Below are positions 36,934 to 50,400 of a stretch of DNA of 64,000 nucleotides, piece after piece. How positions within the stretch are numbered: the first letter of the stretch is position 1; each line of letters opens with the position of its first letter. The notes beneath the pieces were generated by a model. It did no database searches. It was given only the letters and a program-made list of their open reading frames with translations, and was not told the DNA's origin. The DNA comes from Stromatinia cepivora (lineage: Eukaryota; Ascomycota; Leotiomycetes; Helotiales; Sclerotiniaceae), in assembly GCA_014898415.1 (NCBI GenBank), contig RCTD01000024.1, forward strand, positions 186,001 through 250,000, given 5' to 3'. The translations under genes were made by a program, and so were the position numbers.

Positions 36934-39596
36934 CTACTCCAACAATCCCGCCGCAACAGTCACTCCATCACTCCTCAAAATAACTCTTGCGGGCGCCTCC
37001 AACGGCACCGAAGTCTCCAACTCAACCACCACCCTAGCTACCTGCGCCGGTTTAACAATCCTCGGTTTTTTCTTACCAATAGGCTGTCCCGTCCCTTTAT
37101 CTAGCACTGCCACAATCTCCTTGATTTTACCCGCAGTATGTAATCTCCCTCTATGAACATCCACTTGCATCGGTGTCAAGAACTCGAATGCCAACACCTT
37201 TGCTGTAAAAGTCTTCATGTTACTTATAGGTTGACTGGGTAAGCAGAGAACATCGCCGATCTTGAGATGAATAGGATCAATATCACTAAGATGCATTGTG
37301 ATATTTTGGCCAGCGACTGCCCAATCCACAGTTTCGTTGTCAACTTCAAGTCCTTTGACGAAACACTTTTGGTTGCTAGGTTGTGCCAGGAGTAGATCTC
37401 CAACTTGGAGAGATCCAGCTTCGATACGTCCGGAAATACTTAATGGATTTTGCACACCGCCGCGAAATATATCGCCAATTGTTAAGCGCAGAGGCTTGTT
37501 CAATGCTCTGGCTACGGGCTCAGAATTATCAAGCTCTTCTACAAGAGTTGGTCCAGTATACCATGCCGCATCTTGTTCCGTCGATTTTCTGACGATGTTG
37601 TCACCGTTAAGACCAGAGCACGGTATGAATTTAATGTTCTTTTCCTGAAAGCCAGCTGCCATAAGGAAGGCAGAAACTTGTTGTGAGATCTCATCAAAAC
37701 GTTCTCGTGACCAACTGACGGTATCGAGTTTGTTGACTGCTATAATGATTCTTTGAACACCCATACTTCGGACTAATAATGCATGCTCTTTTGTCTGGCC
37801 TTTTAATCCTGATTCGAAAGATCCGGTACTAGCGTCAATTACCAACACAGCAAAATCTGCTTGACTTGCTCCAGCAATCATATTTGGAATGAAATCGCGA
37901 TGACCAGGAGCATCAAGAATGGTGAAGACTGTCTTTTCGGTTTCGAACTTGTTCATCGCAATATCAATCGTTACACCCCTACTTCGTTCTTCCGTTCCTT
38001 GGTCCAGAACCCAGGCAAGAGCGAATGATGACTTGCCCATCTTTTCTGCCTCCTTGCGATAACGATCTACTGTTCTCTGATCTACTACCTTCAAGTCATA
38101 AAGCAGGCGACCCATTAAAGTGCTTTTTCCAGCGTCAACATGACCTGGCAAGGTTAGAAAATAAAGCGATGATTTGCCAATATTGATATACCTATAACTA
38201 CAAAATTCGCAGCATTTTTACTTTTGGTTTTCTCGAACTCTGCCAGAACATCTAGATTTTTGCTCGTTGCTCTTGGCACATCATCAACCTTAGACGCATC
38301 AACACCGTTGGAGCCCCGTGATTCCTTTGGTGATCCCTTTGGCGATCCTTTTCGTCCTTTACCACCGGCTGCTATATGATTAGTTTTACTTCTTTGATAT
38401 CGCAGAAAGTACCGAACCTTTCGACTGCGCTGCTATGACAACGTCGTCTGGACTAGGTCCTGCAAAAGGGTCAGCTGGTGTGTTCAGGACTTCTGAAGTG
38501 TACGGCATGGTAAAATTGTTCTCCGGCCGACGCCTCGGTGTTACGCTTGCAGTTTGGAACATGGTACTAGCGAAAGCAGACGGGCTGGCCTGATAGACGG
38601 GAGAAGATTCAACTGCGGGCTCAATCTCTGTCTGATGGTTCCTAGAGGTAGGCTGCGGTTTAAGAACTTTTTCGTGGGGATTGGAATCTTTGCGCTTCCT
38701 GAATGGGAATCCCCCGTGCTTCGCATCTTTAGATAAAGAGTCACCGCTACTGCTGATAGATTTGCTGTCGTGAAGTTCTGTTGCGCTATCACCCCCAGTT
38801 TGATTCAGAGAGAGATTGGCCATGGGCTTTTCAACTTCTGAGGTCGAACTCTGCTGGTCTTGTGCCTTCTTCCTGCGTGCCGCCGCTAGAGCCTGCAACT
38901 TCGACATTTTTGGAGCTCCCTCAGAAGAACCCCCCAAAAGCCCGCCTGGATATTGTGGTGGAGGTGTAAATATCGCAACACGTTCCGGGGGTAGGTTGAA
39001 CCATGGAATATTGGCAAAGAAGTTCTTGGCGGACGAGGTAGTGGTATATGTTTGGGAAGAAGAGACTCCAATGTAACACTCTATCATCTGTATTAGCCAG
39101 AGTTACGTTGGAAGAAGGAGAAATTAAGTATAAGACGAGGAACCCACCTCCGGTCCGAGTATGTGTATGTATTTCCTCCGCGACGAAAAGAAAAATTCAA
39201 AGACAAAATGAAACTGACTTACCAGAACTTTTGTTCCCCGCAACTTTCTTGGGCACTTTTGGAAGATATGTGTTTACCAAGTATTTCACCGACTTCTCTA
39301 CATCATAATAGTAATGCCACAAGGCCTCTTGTATTTGTCTCTCTGTGATCTTGCTTGTACCGGAAGGTAAAGCTTCTCGAACTTTGATCGTTCCTTGTCG
39401 CATTTGTTCTTGATCTTCTTTGCTCAGTTCTTTCAATGCAAGTTAGCCAGTGTCTGCGAGGAAGCAGTCAAGTATATGAAATGCTTCTCGTACCTTCCCC
39501 AGCTTCCTCCTCCTCGTAACCGTAATCATCTCCGCCATCAAAATCATCCAATTCATCGTCGAGATCAAGATTCCTGACGTTCTTATGGCGCGACAT
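36934..39596 (-). CDS. HBS1: Hbs1, eRF3-like translational GTPase of ribosome rescue
   Basis: Partner of Dom34/Pelota; it loads Dom34 into the A site of stalled ribosomes for no-go and non-stop mRNA decay in the cytosol. Five exons (high to low): 39494-39596, 39223-39429, 38418-39080, 38192-38371, 36934-38144, totalling 787 aa in frame. The N-terminus MSRHKNVRNLDLDDELDDFD and following helical region are the Hbs1-specific N-domain. Residues about 105-370 are a low-complexity linker. The GTPase shows GHVDAGKST (385-393), DAPGH, NKLD and a CSGL-type G5, followed by EF-Tu-like barrels. An in-frame upstream ATG at 39662 exists, but the conserved start is chosen. The last intron falls exactly at the P-loop Gly codon. 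The third intron's donor reads GTTCGG, unusual but required by phase. Confidence 0.93.
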
Positions 39597-40634
39597 CTTG
39601 TATTGAAATTCAACAGTGATATATTTTCGTCCTGTAGAATTCGCGCGCAATTTGCGAGTCAACTAGAAGTCGCAAGGTATTGAGAAGACTTTAAAAGAAA
39701 ATTATGTGGAAATAATTATAGTAAAAGGGGTTCCAATGTATCGTGGGGTCCATATCGTCATTGATGAAGCTAATGGTGGGCTGGGCTGGGCTGGCTTGAT
39801 TAGTCACCTTTCGAGCCATGCCGCTGCCTTCCCTCTAATGAGGTTCCTCTACCTGTCCAAAATTCAATATCAAATTGATGTATATTTGAAGTTTGTTTAC
39901 GATTTTTCCTAAAACATATAAATCCAGTTTTCTTCATTCTTACAGGCCTTGCTTCAATTTCCCTTACTTACCACAAGGCACAAGTTATATATCTAATATA
40001 AAGTAAGACTCTTACCTAATTATCCTCCCCTCTCATTACACTTATACACATCGCACAAGCCCTACCGGAACTACACAGCCAGCATAATGAACTAGAAAAA
40101 CCAAATACCATAGTCTAAAAGCTACAGTTTATTCGAATCATTTCCGTTGTTGGGGTTTAAAAACACAAGTATGTCGATCAAACAATACCATAGGTTGCGT
40201 GTAGAATGTCTTACAACTCGGTCATAAGAATGCTCGTCTACTAAGAGTAGACGAAGAGCTAGGCCAGCCCACTATGTTGGATGAGTACCTATATAGACAA
40301 CAGCGGGTAAGAAGCTAATCATTTCTTCACAGAGCATTTACTGAGACTCTCAACAGAGGCACCTCTATACAATCTCTTTCAAGGTGGACAAATCAGGCAG
40401 TTACAGGGTATAGCTTTCCAATGATCATACAATGTTTGCGATCACAAATTAAGGTCAATTTTCATTACACTATCAATAAAAGTATACAATTCCCCCCGGG
40501 GATATGGTGTCCGTAAATCCATGTTTTCGTGATATCTTTCAACTCCAGCCTGGAAATCAGCTTCGCCCACTGAGATCTTCAGGAAACCTATAAACGTAAC
40601 TCGCACCAAAACGCCTCGCTCTTTTGAATATAGT
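39597..40634. other. HBS1 promoter and VPS27 3' flank, no gene seen
   Basis: About 1 kb of ordinary non-coding sequence between two same-strand genes. A GGGCTGGGCTGGGCTGG-type short repeat occurs near 39,778-39,797. No other feature is seen. Confidence 0.6.
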
Positions 40635-43027
40635 TCAAAGATCTATGAGACTCTCTTCCACTACTTTTGCTTGCGGGACATGTTGTGGGGCAGACGGGAA
40701 TGATTCTTGAGAGTACCCATTGTAATTTGAGACAGGCGTGGGCCATGATTGTTGAGGTGTTGGAGCTTGTTGCTGCGTTTGCCAGTACGGGGTTTGTTGT
40801 TGAGAGGGAGGATACGATGATTCTTGTGGGTTTGATGGTTGATGGGTAAATTGTTGAGGTGACGGTGCGTGTGGATAATGAGGAGATGACTGGACTGGAT
40901 ACTGAGGGTTTGACTGATCTAGTGCTGGTTGAGGTTGTTGGGAAACAGTAGTACCATAATAAGGCGCCGTATTGGGGTCAGCCGATGTATTGTTAATCGG
41001 CTCCGGTGGAACAAAATTGGTTGGAAGTTGAGAAGGAACACCTGTTGGTGCTTGAGCTTGGACGGGTGGCTGGTGTTGCTGCTGTGGCGAGTAAGGGGTA
41101 GATTGGGCTGAATATTGAGTGGCAAGATCACTGTTTTGCCAGTTGCCAGTATGTTGCCGTTGGATTTGGTGGTTTTGTTGCTGGGCGAAATTCTCAGTTC
41201 GCTGGTCTAGTGTAGGATAGTTAATATCAGAGACAGAAGCTCTTTTGTTGTACACAGGGTGTTGCTGTTGACCGGGAGGATAAGAATATGTCGACTGGGG
41301 ATGAGCATAAGGATCTCGTTGAGAGTTACCCGTATAAAAACTTTCCGCCCCTCCACTTCCATTGGGTGCATTGGAAGGAATGGAAGGATACATGTTAGGC
41401 GCAGCACCTTGCTGGGGAAGATTATAACCTCCAATACTGTGTTGATTATACGTATTCGACAAGCGTTCCTCAAGCATACGATCGTAATACCGTACAACGG
41501 CGGAAAGCTTGGCATGTAAATCAAGTAAGGCATCTATGGCATGTTAGTTAGTGTAGATTAAATGCTAGAAAAATACAAACCATGTTTACTCATTGTTTCT
41601 CCATAGGTACGTGCCAATTTTGGGCGAAGAGTGCCAATGCTATCATAAAGCTCCTGGATCTGTGGCTCTCGTAGGATTGTCCCTGGTGGCTGGGTCTGTA
41701 ATCTATCTACCAGAGTGGAGAACAGATTGATATTTTCTGCCTCGGCGGGGGTAAGTTCGTAATCGTTTTTCGGTGGAATGAGAGCACCTGCAGAAGGGCT
41801 ATTCGAGCCAACAGTAGAGGACTGCTCTTTGATAGTAGCTGTATGCTTTTTCTTCTGTTCTTCCATATCGGCAAGTGATGCTGCAATCGCCGCTTTCAGG
41901 TCGTCATCTTCTTCATCTCCAGGCTTGCCTGCATCTTTTGCGACAACTCCTTTACTTGGGGGTTCCCGAGCTTCTGGAACAGGCTGAAGTTTCGACTGTG
42001 GAACATAACCAGCTCCTGAGTGGCCATTGACCTCCTCGAGACTCATTGCCAGAGCTCGTTTAAGGTCTTCATCAAACCCATCATCCACTCGCGCGTCCCG
42101 GGGTTGCATAGATGCATATGACTTATGTTTATGGGATGTATGCGCAGGCGGTCGTTCATTGGTAAATGTAGAACCTTTTGAAAATTTGTCGGTAAGTTTC
42201 ATGTAGCAACCGTCATCTACTCTAACAGGTTGCAAGATCCCAAGATGGGGGAGGGGTAGGTTTTTGCTTGAGCATTGTTGGTCAAAGACATTGCCGCAAT
42301 TTCGGCAATGATGCTTTCGGTTCGTGAAGCTGAATGCTGTCCGGCAGCGCATACAAACATCCGAATCTATCCACTCTGGTGGCTTGTAGCAGGTCAGCGA
42401 CAGTTTATGAGGAAGTGATCATTTACTCACAGCACTACTATCCAACATACTGCTTGCGACATCAGTCTTGGGTGGAAATCGGAAACCATCCCTTTGTAAA
42501 GCTCTATAGGTCTCTCCAATGTAAGACAGTTCGCTACGGCCTTCGGTCGCTGTAGCCCAGCTTTGGATAAGCTCCAGTATTTTATTCTTGACGTCGTCAT
42601 TAACTGCAGCCCCGCCATATGCCTTTAGCAGCGAGACCAAATTATCCATAAACTCTCGGGATGCAATTTCGACTAGGAAGTGCAAGCCGCCATTCTTGAC
42701 GCAAGTATCCGTAAGCTGGAATCACAATTAGCAAAGCGTTATCATTAATTAGATGGAGCCTAATAATTCATACATTTAGTGCACTCAGTTGAAAGTTAGG
42801 ATTCTTGTTGCCTATGCGCCTTTTGAGTGATCGCATGGCTTCATTTGCGCGTACAGTTTTGGATCGGATTATATCGGAGATTTCGAGGTTGAGTGCGATA
42901 TCCTCTCTGATTGATGTTAATAATCTTGATACCCTTCGATGAATTTCAGGACTAACAAGGAAGAGTTGGTAGCCTTTTCAATCTGCTCATCCAAAGCAGA
43001 GTTGGACGCAAACCATCCTGCCATCAT
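40635..43027 (-). CDS. VPS27: Vps27, ESCRT-0 ubiquitin-binding subunit
   Basis: Recruits ubiquitinated cargo on PI3P-rich endosomes and passes it to ESCRT-I for multivesicular-body sorting. Five exons (high to low): 42957-43027, 42774-42906, 42431-42715, 41581-42382, 40635-41533, totalling 729 aa (728 if the second of two adjacent ATGs is used). Domains: VHS (about 5-150), FYVE (about 164-228, with [14 protein letters not shown] and RVDDGC), two ubiquitin-interacting motifs (about 266-282, [12 protein letters not shown]; about 321-337, [11 protein letters not shown]), a GAT-like helical region (about 370-450), then a Gln/Pro-rich tail ending in the clathrin-box LIDL at the very C-terminus. 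This is the complete Vps27 architecture. Donors GTTAGT, GTATGA, GTGAGT and GTTTGT are all phase-consistent. It is divergent from the Doa4-like gene at 44063. Confidence 0.95.
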
Positions 43028-44062
43028 TTTGGCGGCTTCGATAGAAAATGCTCGAGTATTTGATTTCAGACAGATACAAAGATTATGGATTTGATCGCAG
43101 CGAATCCGTAAAGTAGAAAAGTTGCTTCGTGATGGGGAAGTCGTAGATGTTGTGTAATGTCTTGGTTTTTATTTCCTTTTCCCTTTCCGGATGAAATAAC
43201 TTATTCTTCGTGTGAAATGAAATGCTTATGAGGGTAGATAGGTAAGCTGCGAAAGGTAGGAGGTAGGTAGGTAAGTTGTTTAATTTAGGTAGTTGACCAG
43301 CGTTGGACTGTTCAACTTCAAGTTAAGTCTCATACGGAGCTGTTGGTGCTGTGACGATTGAATGGTGAATGGCTTGGAGATTGATGACTAACAGTTTTAC
43401 GTAAGCGTGATAGTGTACAATTCCATTAGTTCAAGTGTGATTCTATCATAAAATGAAACATGATTTAGAGAGTTTGACAACCTGGGTAACTTGTATCATA
43501 ATTCTAAGGCGGCAAATACATAAGTGATCCATTCATATACACACACTTATCATCTTGGTAGAATGACACCATGGCAGAAATGATGATTTTTGACTATACT
43601 TAGTAACAACTATCACTCACCGCCCCATAGAAACTAGAAATTGATTTATCGATAAAGATTATACCTACCTATCTCAACGTCTGATCTTACACTTGTACTG
43701 CACACCACTTTATCCAGTCTCCGTACGTTACGTACCTAACTCGATGCATAAGGAATTCAAACCTTCGAAGAATGTATGTGGCGTAAAGTAACAATAAAGA
43801 CAACAACTAACGACAATACCTTTTCCCTAACTCTATAACACAACCTCTGTCTTAAGTCTAATTATTCTTTGACCTTCTTTCATACAACTTTCTTTGAACA
43901 TTTCCCGTTCACGTCCCTATCGAAACCCTGAACCTTTCTTTCCATTTCGCGTCTCCCTTTCAACCACCCAACTCTTAAAGAAACACGATTTAATTTAATT
44001 CGACGCCCAGCTTCTCGACCACAGAACAGAATGCTTCAGCAGCGTTTCGAAAATCTATAACC
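43028..44062. promoter_or_regulatory. Divergent intergenic promoter region, VPS27 / Doa4-like DUB
   Basis: A 1,035-bp spacer between two divergently transcribed endosomal-sorting genes. It contains GGTAGGTAGGTAGGTAAG-type tandem repeats near 43,255-43,275 and a pyrimidine-rich stretch (about 43,800-43,980) ahead of the plus-strand ATG, typical of fungal core promoters. No named factor site was identified with confidence. Confidence 0.5.
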
Positions 44063-47000
44063 ATGAGTCCAGCGGCCATCGGTGGCCCCCACTTGCGAGC
44101 TACTTCGATCAATAGCACTGGGCCGATCAACACTATAAAGAGAGATTGGGTTAATGGTATTGACAACTCGAAGGGTGAAAGTCGAGTACTACCGCACTTG
44201 AACGATTTGGTGAATGCGAAACCACTCGTCGATAGACAGTCCTCATTACGAAAATTACTGGAGGCAGGCGAAGAAGCTGCGAAACAAGCGGAAACATTGC
44301 TCGACTTCAAACGTCTGGATTTAGCTCTTCAACAGTACATCATAGCTTTTACAATAGCCGTGGAGTATATTCCCCAGAGTCCGCATTACCCTGACCTAAG
44401 GACCAGACCGGATTATCCTCGACTATACACTGGCTTGCAGAAACGGCTCAACACACAACACAGCAAGTTCGAGGAAGTTAAAAGGTTAATTAAAGAGGAT
44501 AATGCAAGAACCGGAATCAGCCCATCCCACTCACTTCCACATAATGGACAGCCCGTTTCAGGAAGTATCAACAATAATGCATTTGAGCCTACCATGCCAG
44601 ATGTATATAGTAATGCAACCGATGGGCAGCTTGATGCCATAAATACCACAAAAAGGACCGAAAGCCGTCCAAAGCCAACTGTACAGCCAAAACCACAAGG
44701 GCTCCATGGCAAGTCGATTCAGACGGCGAATAGTATATCGCCCAGTCTACCCATTTCATCCGAGAATGACTTGACCGCACGATTCGCCCGTTTAAGAAGT
44801 TCAAATAATCCAGCCCCTATTCAAGATCCTAGGATTCGGACGCAACAAATTACTATTCCAGATGGAATCATATTAGATCGAAAATCAACCAATGCCGTAT
44901 CACAGCCCAAGCAAAATGCGAGCATATTACGGCCTCTCGGCCCAAGGGAAATGCCAACAGGTTCAGCAATACCTCTTAAGACAGAGAAACCAATTCTTGG
45001 TATGAGTACCAGTGTCCCTGGGATGCCAAGGATGCCGGATGCAATATATAGTCCCGCACGAAGTGCAGACGTCGTTTCCACTAACAGTCAACCGCCATTA
45101 TTATCTCGAGGGTCCTCGTACCTTAATGGGAAAAAAGAGCCCTCAAATTCAACGCTGAAAATGAATCGTAATCGAATAGTGGCTGATGATACAATGGACT
45201 ATTTTTCAAGTTCTGAGGTCAATAATTACACATTTGATCATGATAATCCTGAACCTGAAACCGCGATCAACAAGCTATCGATACCTAATGCCACAACTAT
45301 TACTGCGGAACAGCTCTATGATTATGTCAAATTGGGCTCTAATACCTTGAGTCTTTTACTCGTGGATATTCGAAGGAGAGAAGAATTCGACGAGGGGCAT
45401 ATCATGTCCCAATCAATTATTTGCATTGAACCTATATCTCTAGGTAGAGACATGTCCGCAGAAGATCTTGGAGATAGAATTGTACTGTCTCCTGAGTCCG
45501 AACAAAGGTTGTACAACCAGAGGCATACATTTGATTTAATAGTCTATTACGATCAATCATCGACGTTGATAAATACGGAACATACTTCGGTCGAACTCTT
45601 GGATAATTTGCAACATTTCAGTACGATTATCTACGATCATGCTTATGATCGTCCATTGAAACGACGGCCAATGCTACTTGCTGGTGGTCTAGACTCCTGG
45701 GTAGACCTCGTTGGATCGGGCGCGTTGCAAGGCGCAATTCCTGGCAATAAATCTCTGGCTAAAACTAAGAAGCATGATCATCAGGCTTTGGGTCGAGTCT
45801 CCATAGCACGTGAACCTCGGAGAAGCTTAGTCACGAAGAGAACAATCCCTAGATCGCGGACTTTATCAGCGGCAGAAGAAGAAAAGTGGGATAAGGCTTT
45901 AAAAGAATGTGCTGAGACTGATGATGCACCTGCTGAGGAATTAGCTATGGACGAATCGTATTATGCCAGAACGACCGAGGAATTCATGAGAAGATACCCA
46001 GAACTTCCCTCAGTCAAACAGTCTATGGCGTTGCCATCGATGCCGAGGTCATTGCCCCTCTATGATGGATCAATGATCTCGGCCCCACCAACTCGACCGC
46101 CACCAGCTTTACCAAGACAGAGATCTAATGGTATTTCTGAAAAGACCCCCTATAAGAATTATGCTATGACAGGAGGAAACTCTAGCGCTCCTCCCCCTAT
46201 AGACCCCGGTCTATGTGGTCTAAGAAACGTCACGGGCGGCCTCTGCTACATGAATGCTGCCATCCAGGTACTCAGTGCCTCGCCAGCAATTAGGAATATG
46301 TTTATTAGATTCCAATATCCTTGTAATCCTGAAATTCCGAAAAAGCAAGGCGAAGACAGTTCTCCACGGCTATTGATGACCCGGGCTCTTCGCAGTTTGC
46401 TACAACATATGTGGTGCGGAAAATATGAAGAAATTGTTCCAAGAATGTTTCAAGTGAGCTCATCCAAATCCAAAAAGTTCGTTAACTAATTGATAATAGC
46501 AATATGTCCATGCAACTGCTGTTGCCTATGAGGGTAATTTAGGCGCCCGCCCCGGAACCAACAGTGAAAATGAGCACAAACCTGATACAACTTATGGGAC
46601 CGCAAGACAACATGATGTCAACGAGTTTTTGCCATGGCTTTCCGATATAATTACGGATGAGCAGAATATCTATCGCGACAAAGCTGGGTTTACTGCCTCT
46701 TCGGGGTTCTCCATGCCAGAAGATCCTGCATTGCCAAGAACCCAAAATTGTCGTCAAGGACACGAACGAGCTCTTCAACTCTTAAATTCGCCTTTTGCAA
46801 AACTGATCAGCAGCCAATTTATGTGCGAGATAACTTGCGACAACTGTGGCGACGCAAGTGTTAACTCAGAAATGTTTGCTCCCATAATATACCTAAGTTT
46901 AGACCCGAGCCACGGGGTAAGGCAAACATTGGATTATCTGCTGCAGAACCATGCAAATCGGGCAGAGACGCTGACAGGCATGAGTTGCACTCCTTGCAAT

Positions 47001-47432
47001 ATTAAACTTACAGGCACAAAAACCAAGAAGTCCCTCTTTTCTCACCTCCCGGACTATCTTTTCATTCCACTGAAAGTAGCTCAGAAGGATGCAGGGGGGT
47101 CGGACTACCGCGCAAATGTTCGATTAGATTTTCCAGAGGTTCTTGATATGGGAAAATACACATGGTTATCAGAGAGAGATGATTATTCAGAACGACTTCC
47201 TGCAAAGCAGAGACCTCCATTCTTATATGATTGTTATGCCGTTGTACAGCACACTGGATCTCCTGAGGCGGGTCACTACTGGGCATTAGCTCGTAGGATA
47301 GATGCGAATAATACGTGGACGGACGAATGGCACGAGTTCAATGACAGTAGAGTGATACCAGGTAAAAGGTTCGCTGATACACAAAGCAATCATACCGTTA
47401 TGGTTCTATACCGCCGTCAAGGTAGTGCATGA
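44063..47432 (+). CDS. DOA4: Doa4-like ubiquitin carboxyl-terminal hydrolase (rhodanese + USP)
   Basis: USP-family cysteine protease; Doa4 orthologues remove ubiquitin from cargo at late endosomes before enclosure in multivesicular bodies. Two exons, 44063-46453 and 46500-47432 (intron GTGAGC...AATAG), give 1,107 aa. An N-terminal helical domain (about 48-150) resembles the USP8/MIT-type region. A rhodanese-like domain (about 413-555) includes LLLVDIRRREEFDEGHI and LLAGGLDSW, with no evident active-site Cys. YPEL at 645-648 matches the YPxL Bro1-binding motif of Doa4. The USP fold begins near 715 with catalytic Cys728 (LCYMNA). Zinc ligands CxxC lie at 910/913 and 960/963, His1056 (GHYWAL) and Asn1078 (FNDSRV). 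The loop between Asn722 and Cys728 is one residue longer than usual and lacks the common G-N-T-C form. Doa4 versus a close paralogue is not settled. Confidence 0.88.
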
Positions 47433-50400
47433 TATCATACGATAATTGGGTGTTTTCAACAATGGAGTGATGGTTCACGATTTTGTCGGCGTGTCGTGGG
47501 AAGGGTTTAAGCTGAGATGCATCTAGACTAGGCGTTTTGTTATATAGTTGGAAACTCGATGCGGGAAAGGAAATATGTTTAGTGCAACTGCTTGGTGCTC
47601 ACTGGTTTGGATGAGGAAGATGCAAAATAACGTCTGATGAATGGTACATTATCTTTTGAGAATAGGGATTGGTTGGGATGGATTGAGGCGTGGTACATAC
47701 ATTTATACACTGATATATGCGAGGTACTATTATATGATCTCTTTCCTTACATTGTTAATGTAAATGTAAATGGGTAAATATATTTCAATGTTTGTATTTG
47801 GAGTAGTATCATGCATATATGATTATTGTATTCATTTTATTAATTTTTGTATATTGTTTGTGAGCTAGCCTCATCACTAATGGTTTGTTGTCTTGAATCC
47901 CTTTATTAGTGCAGAATGGGTGAAAGGATAAATGGCTTGAATAACGAACCTTACCCTTTGTTCTTGAACTTTGGACCGCTTTTGGATGAGTGGAGTATAG
48001 AGGGGGATACTCGAGTACACGAATGATATTGATGGGTACTGCGAAGAGACAAATAATGTGAGTAGTAAGGGAGGTATCCCTCTGAAGAAGCAGAACTAGG
48101 TATATTGGGAAACTTCCACAAGCTGGAGATTTTGGCTATTTGAATTGGACTTGATTTGTTCATTGAGTATGCGGATATTTTATTAATATCTAGAAATCTA
48201 TCTGTCAAAAATGATACGGGTAGGTTGTGCGAGGAATCACTAAATCACAGAAATCTCCAGTCAAGATTATGCATTAAAGCATACCTACTAGGTATCTAAC
48301 GGTGTCCATCTTACAAATGCGGCGAGAAATATTCTGATGTGGTATTGCTAGTGTGCTAGCAGGTACCTTGCCTTTCTTTATTATGATTATATTCTTTTTG
48401 CAATATAAGAAAATGAACTAGATAGCTTGCTTTGTTGTGTAGATACTTACTTTTCTTATTCGTGTATGGGCGATGGGTGATGGGATAAGGTTAGAGATGC
48501 TTACTTAGTAGTGAGCTAAGTTGCGAGGACAAAGGACAGAGAGCAAGGAGCAAAAGACTAAAGAGCATAACTGAGGACAATTTCATTTAGGAAATTCACC
48601 GTAAGGTAAGGGAAAGGCCGAAAATCCATTCCTTCTGGTTTCATGAATAAGGTGTCGTTGAAGCTTTTTGAAAGGGTTTTTGGTAAGTGGTTACGGTGTT
48701 TGCATGTGCGTTTGTGGTATAAATCATTGGGGCTTTGAAGTGGGATGGAGAGAATGAGTGGACAGACTGTAGTTGGGGAAATGTGTGTTTGATGGTGTGA
48801 AGCTTTTTTTTTAGAGAGGGGTGTAAAAGAGGTGCATACAGTTGAGGTTTGATGTTTGATAGATGTATTCATTGTACTTAAACATTATTTGGTGTTTAAT
48901 TGATATCTCCTAGAAATCAATATTTAAGTGGCCATCCGTCGGTTCAATTGAGCTCCAATGCATTCACCAACCAGAAAGAAATACCCCCGTCATGTTAAAC
49001 TTTTCATCATATCTCATCATATCTCATCATCTGCACCAATAGAAGAATCATCAAAGTTCTCCTTGACCCTCATAGCCTGCTCAAAAACAACCGTCATCAC
49101 CGCGGACTGCGACATTCTGTACGCCCTCAAAAACCTTTATTACCATCTCCCACAAACAGCGATATAAACACCTATCCTCGGCTCTATTACTGAATTAGAA
49201 ACCCACAATCTTCAATCATCATTTTTCACATATGGAGCTAGTAGCAACAACAAACTATCTGGCTCGTAGGACTTCATTCGAGCGCAGATTGTAAGTGTGG
49301 CGTTTGATTCAGGGTGGTTAAGCGGATATGGGGGGTTGGCGGCGGAGGGTGTGGGCATGGGGGTAGAAATTTGAAGGAACCGTTTGATTGAGGTCAGGGG
49401 GAACAGTTGGGGCGGTTATTCCTTGGTAGATTGCTGAGGGCTCGAGAGATGTACTGCAGAAAGATTGGTGCTTTTAGGGGATGTAGAAAGATGAGATTTT
49501 GGGTTTTAGATTGGAGTGTTCTATATACATTTAATAGTACGGAATGAATCATGGTGTTTCTTTCTATACGGTTTCATCCTCAGGAGAAAGGCATGAGTAA
49601 TGTGGTTTTTAATGAGATGACCCGCAAGTTCTTTCCATTACTTCTAGTATCCATCTAGTTTTGATATGCCGAGGTATTTTCATTCAACACTCTGCGCATA
49701 TTGAAGCGGAGGACTAGGCGGATGATATTCAATCCTCGAACTCTTGATCTTTGATCTCTCCAATCCCATTTTCCAGAACACGGACAATGAATACCTATAG
49801 CCAAATCCCACTTCTCACCCCTCACAATTCACATTCACCGCTCGGACAGCTCAGAATTTATGCCGCCTTTCACGTCTCCTAGTCCCTCTTTCTCTATTAA
49901 GTTGGCTCGAGGCTCAAGTTGAGATCTATAGTTTCAATACCATTACCGAAGAAACAACGCATCGAAGGAGCAGTGTCAAGGATGAGAACACAAGTATCTA
50001 CCTGCGTGCATTTTGAGCCCTGACATACAAATCCAAGGTCAAGGCCAGGCGATGAGAGTCTATGATAGAGTTGTAAAATGGTGACAGTGATCAATTTTCA
50101 AAGACGATGGCGGAGAGATGAGATGTGAGGTTGAAATGAGATGAGAGGCTGAGATAGAATTGAAGAACAAAAGCAGCAACGTAACAAATTTCTATCAAGT
50201 TGTACATTAGTGCATGCCATCTCATGTCTAAATTCTCATTCAGACTCCTGACCTCTGAGCGCGTCTCTAAACATGCTTTTCTCTACCACAGAACCAAACT
50301 CGGATGACGGTGTTACAATGATGGTTTTTGAGACAAGTGTTGAAAGAGGTCAGTATCAGGATGTTTATACGTACTGGTGTTTGACCAGTGATGCCTGCTT

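Noticed and set aside
39597..39662. 22-codon N-terminal extension of Hbs1 from an upstream in-frame ATG
   Set aside because: The conserved Hbs1 N-terminus starts at MSRHKNVRNLD, and the upstream codons look like leader sequence.
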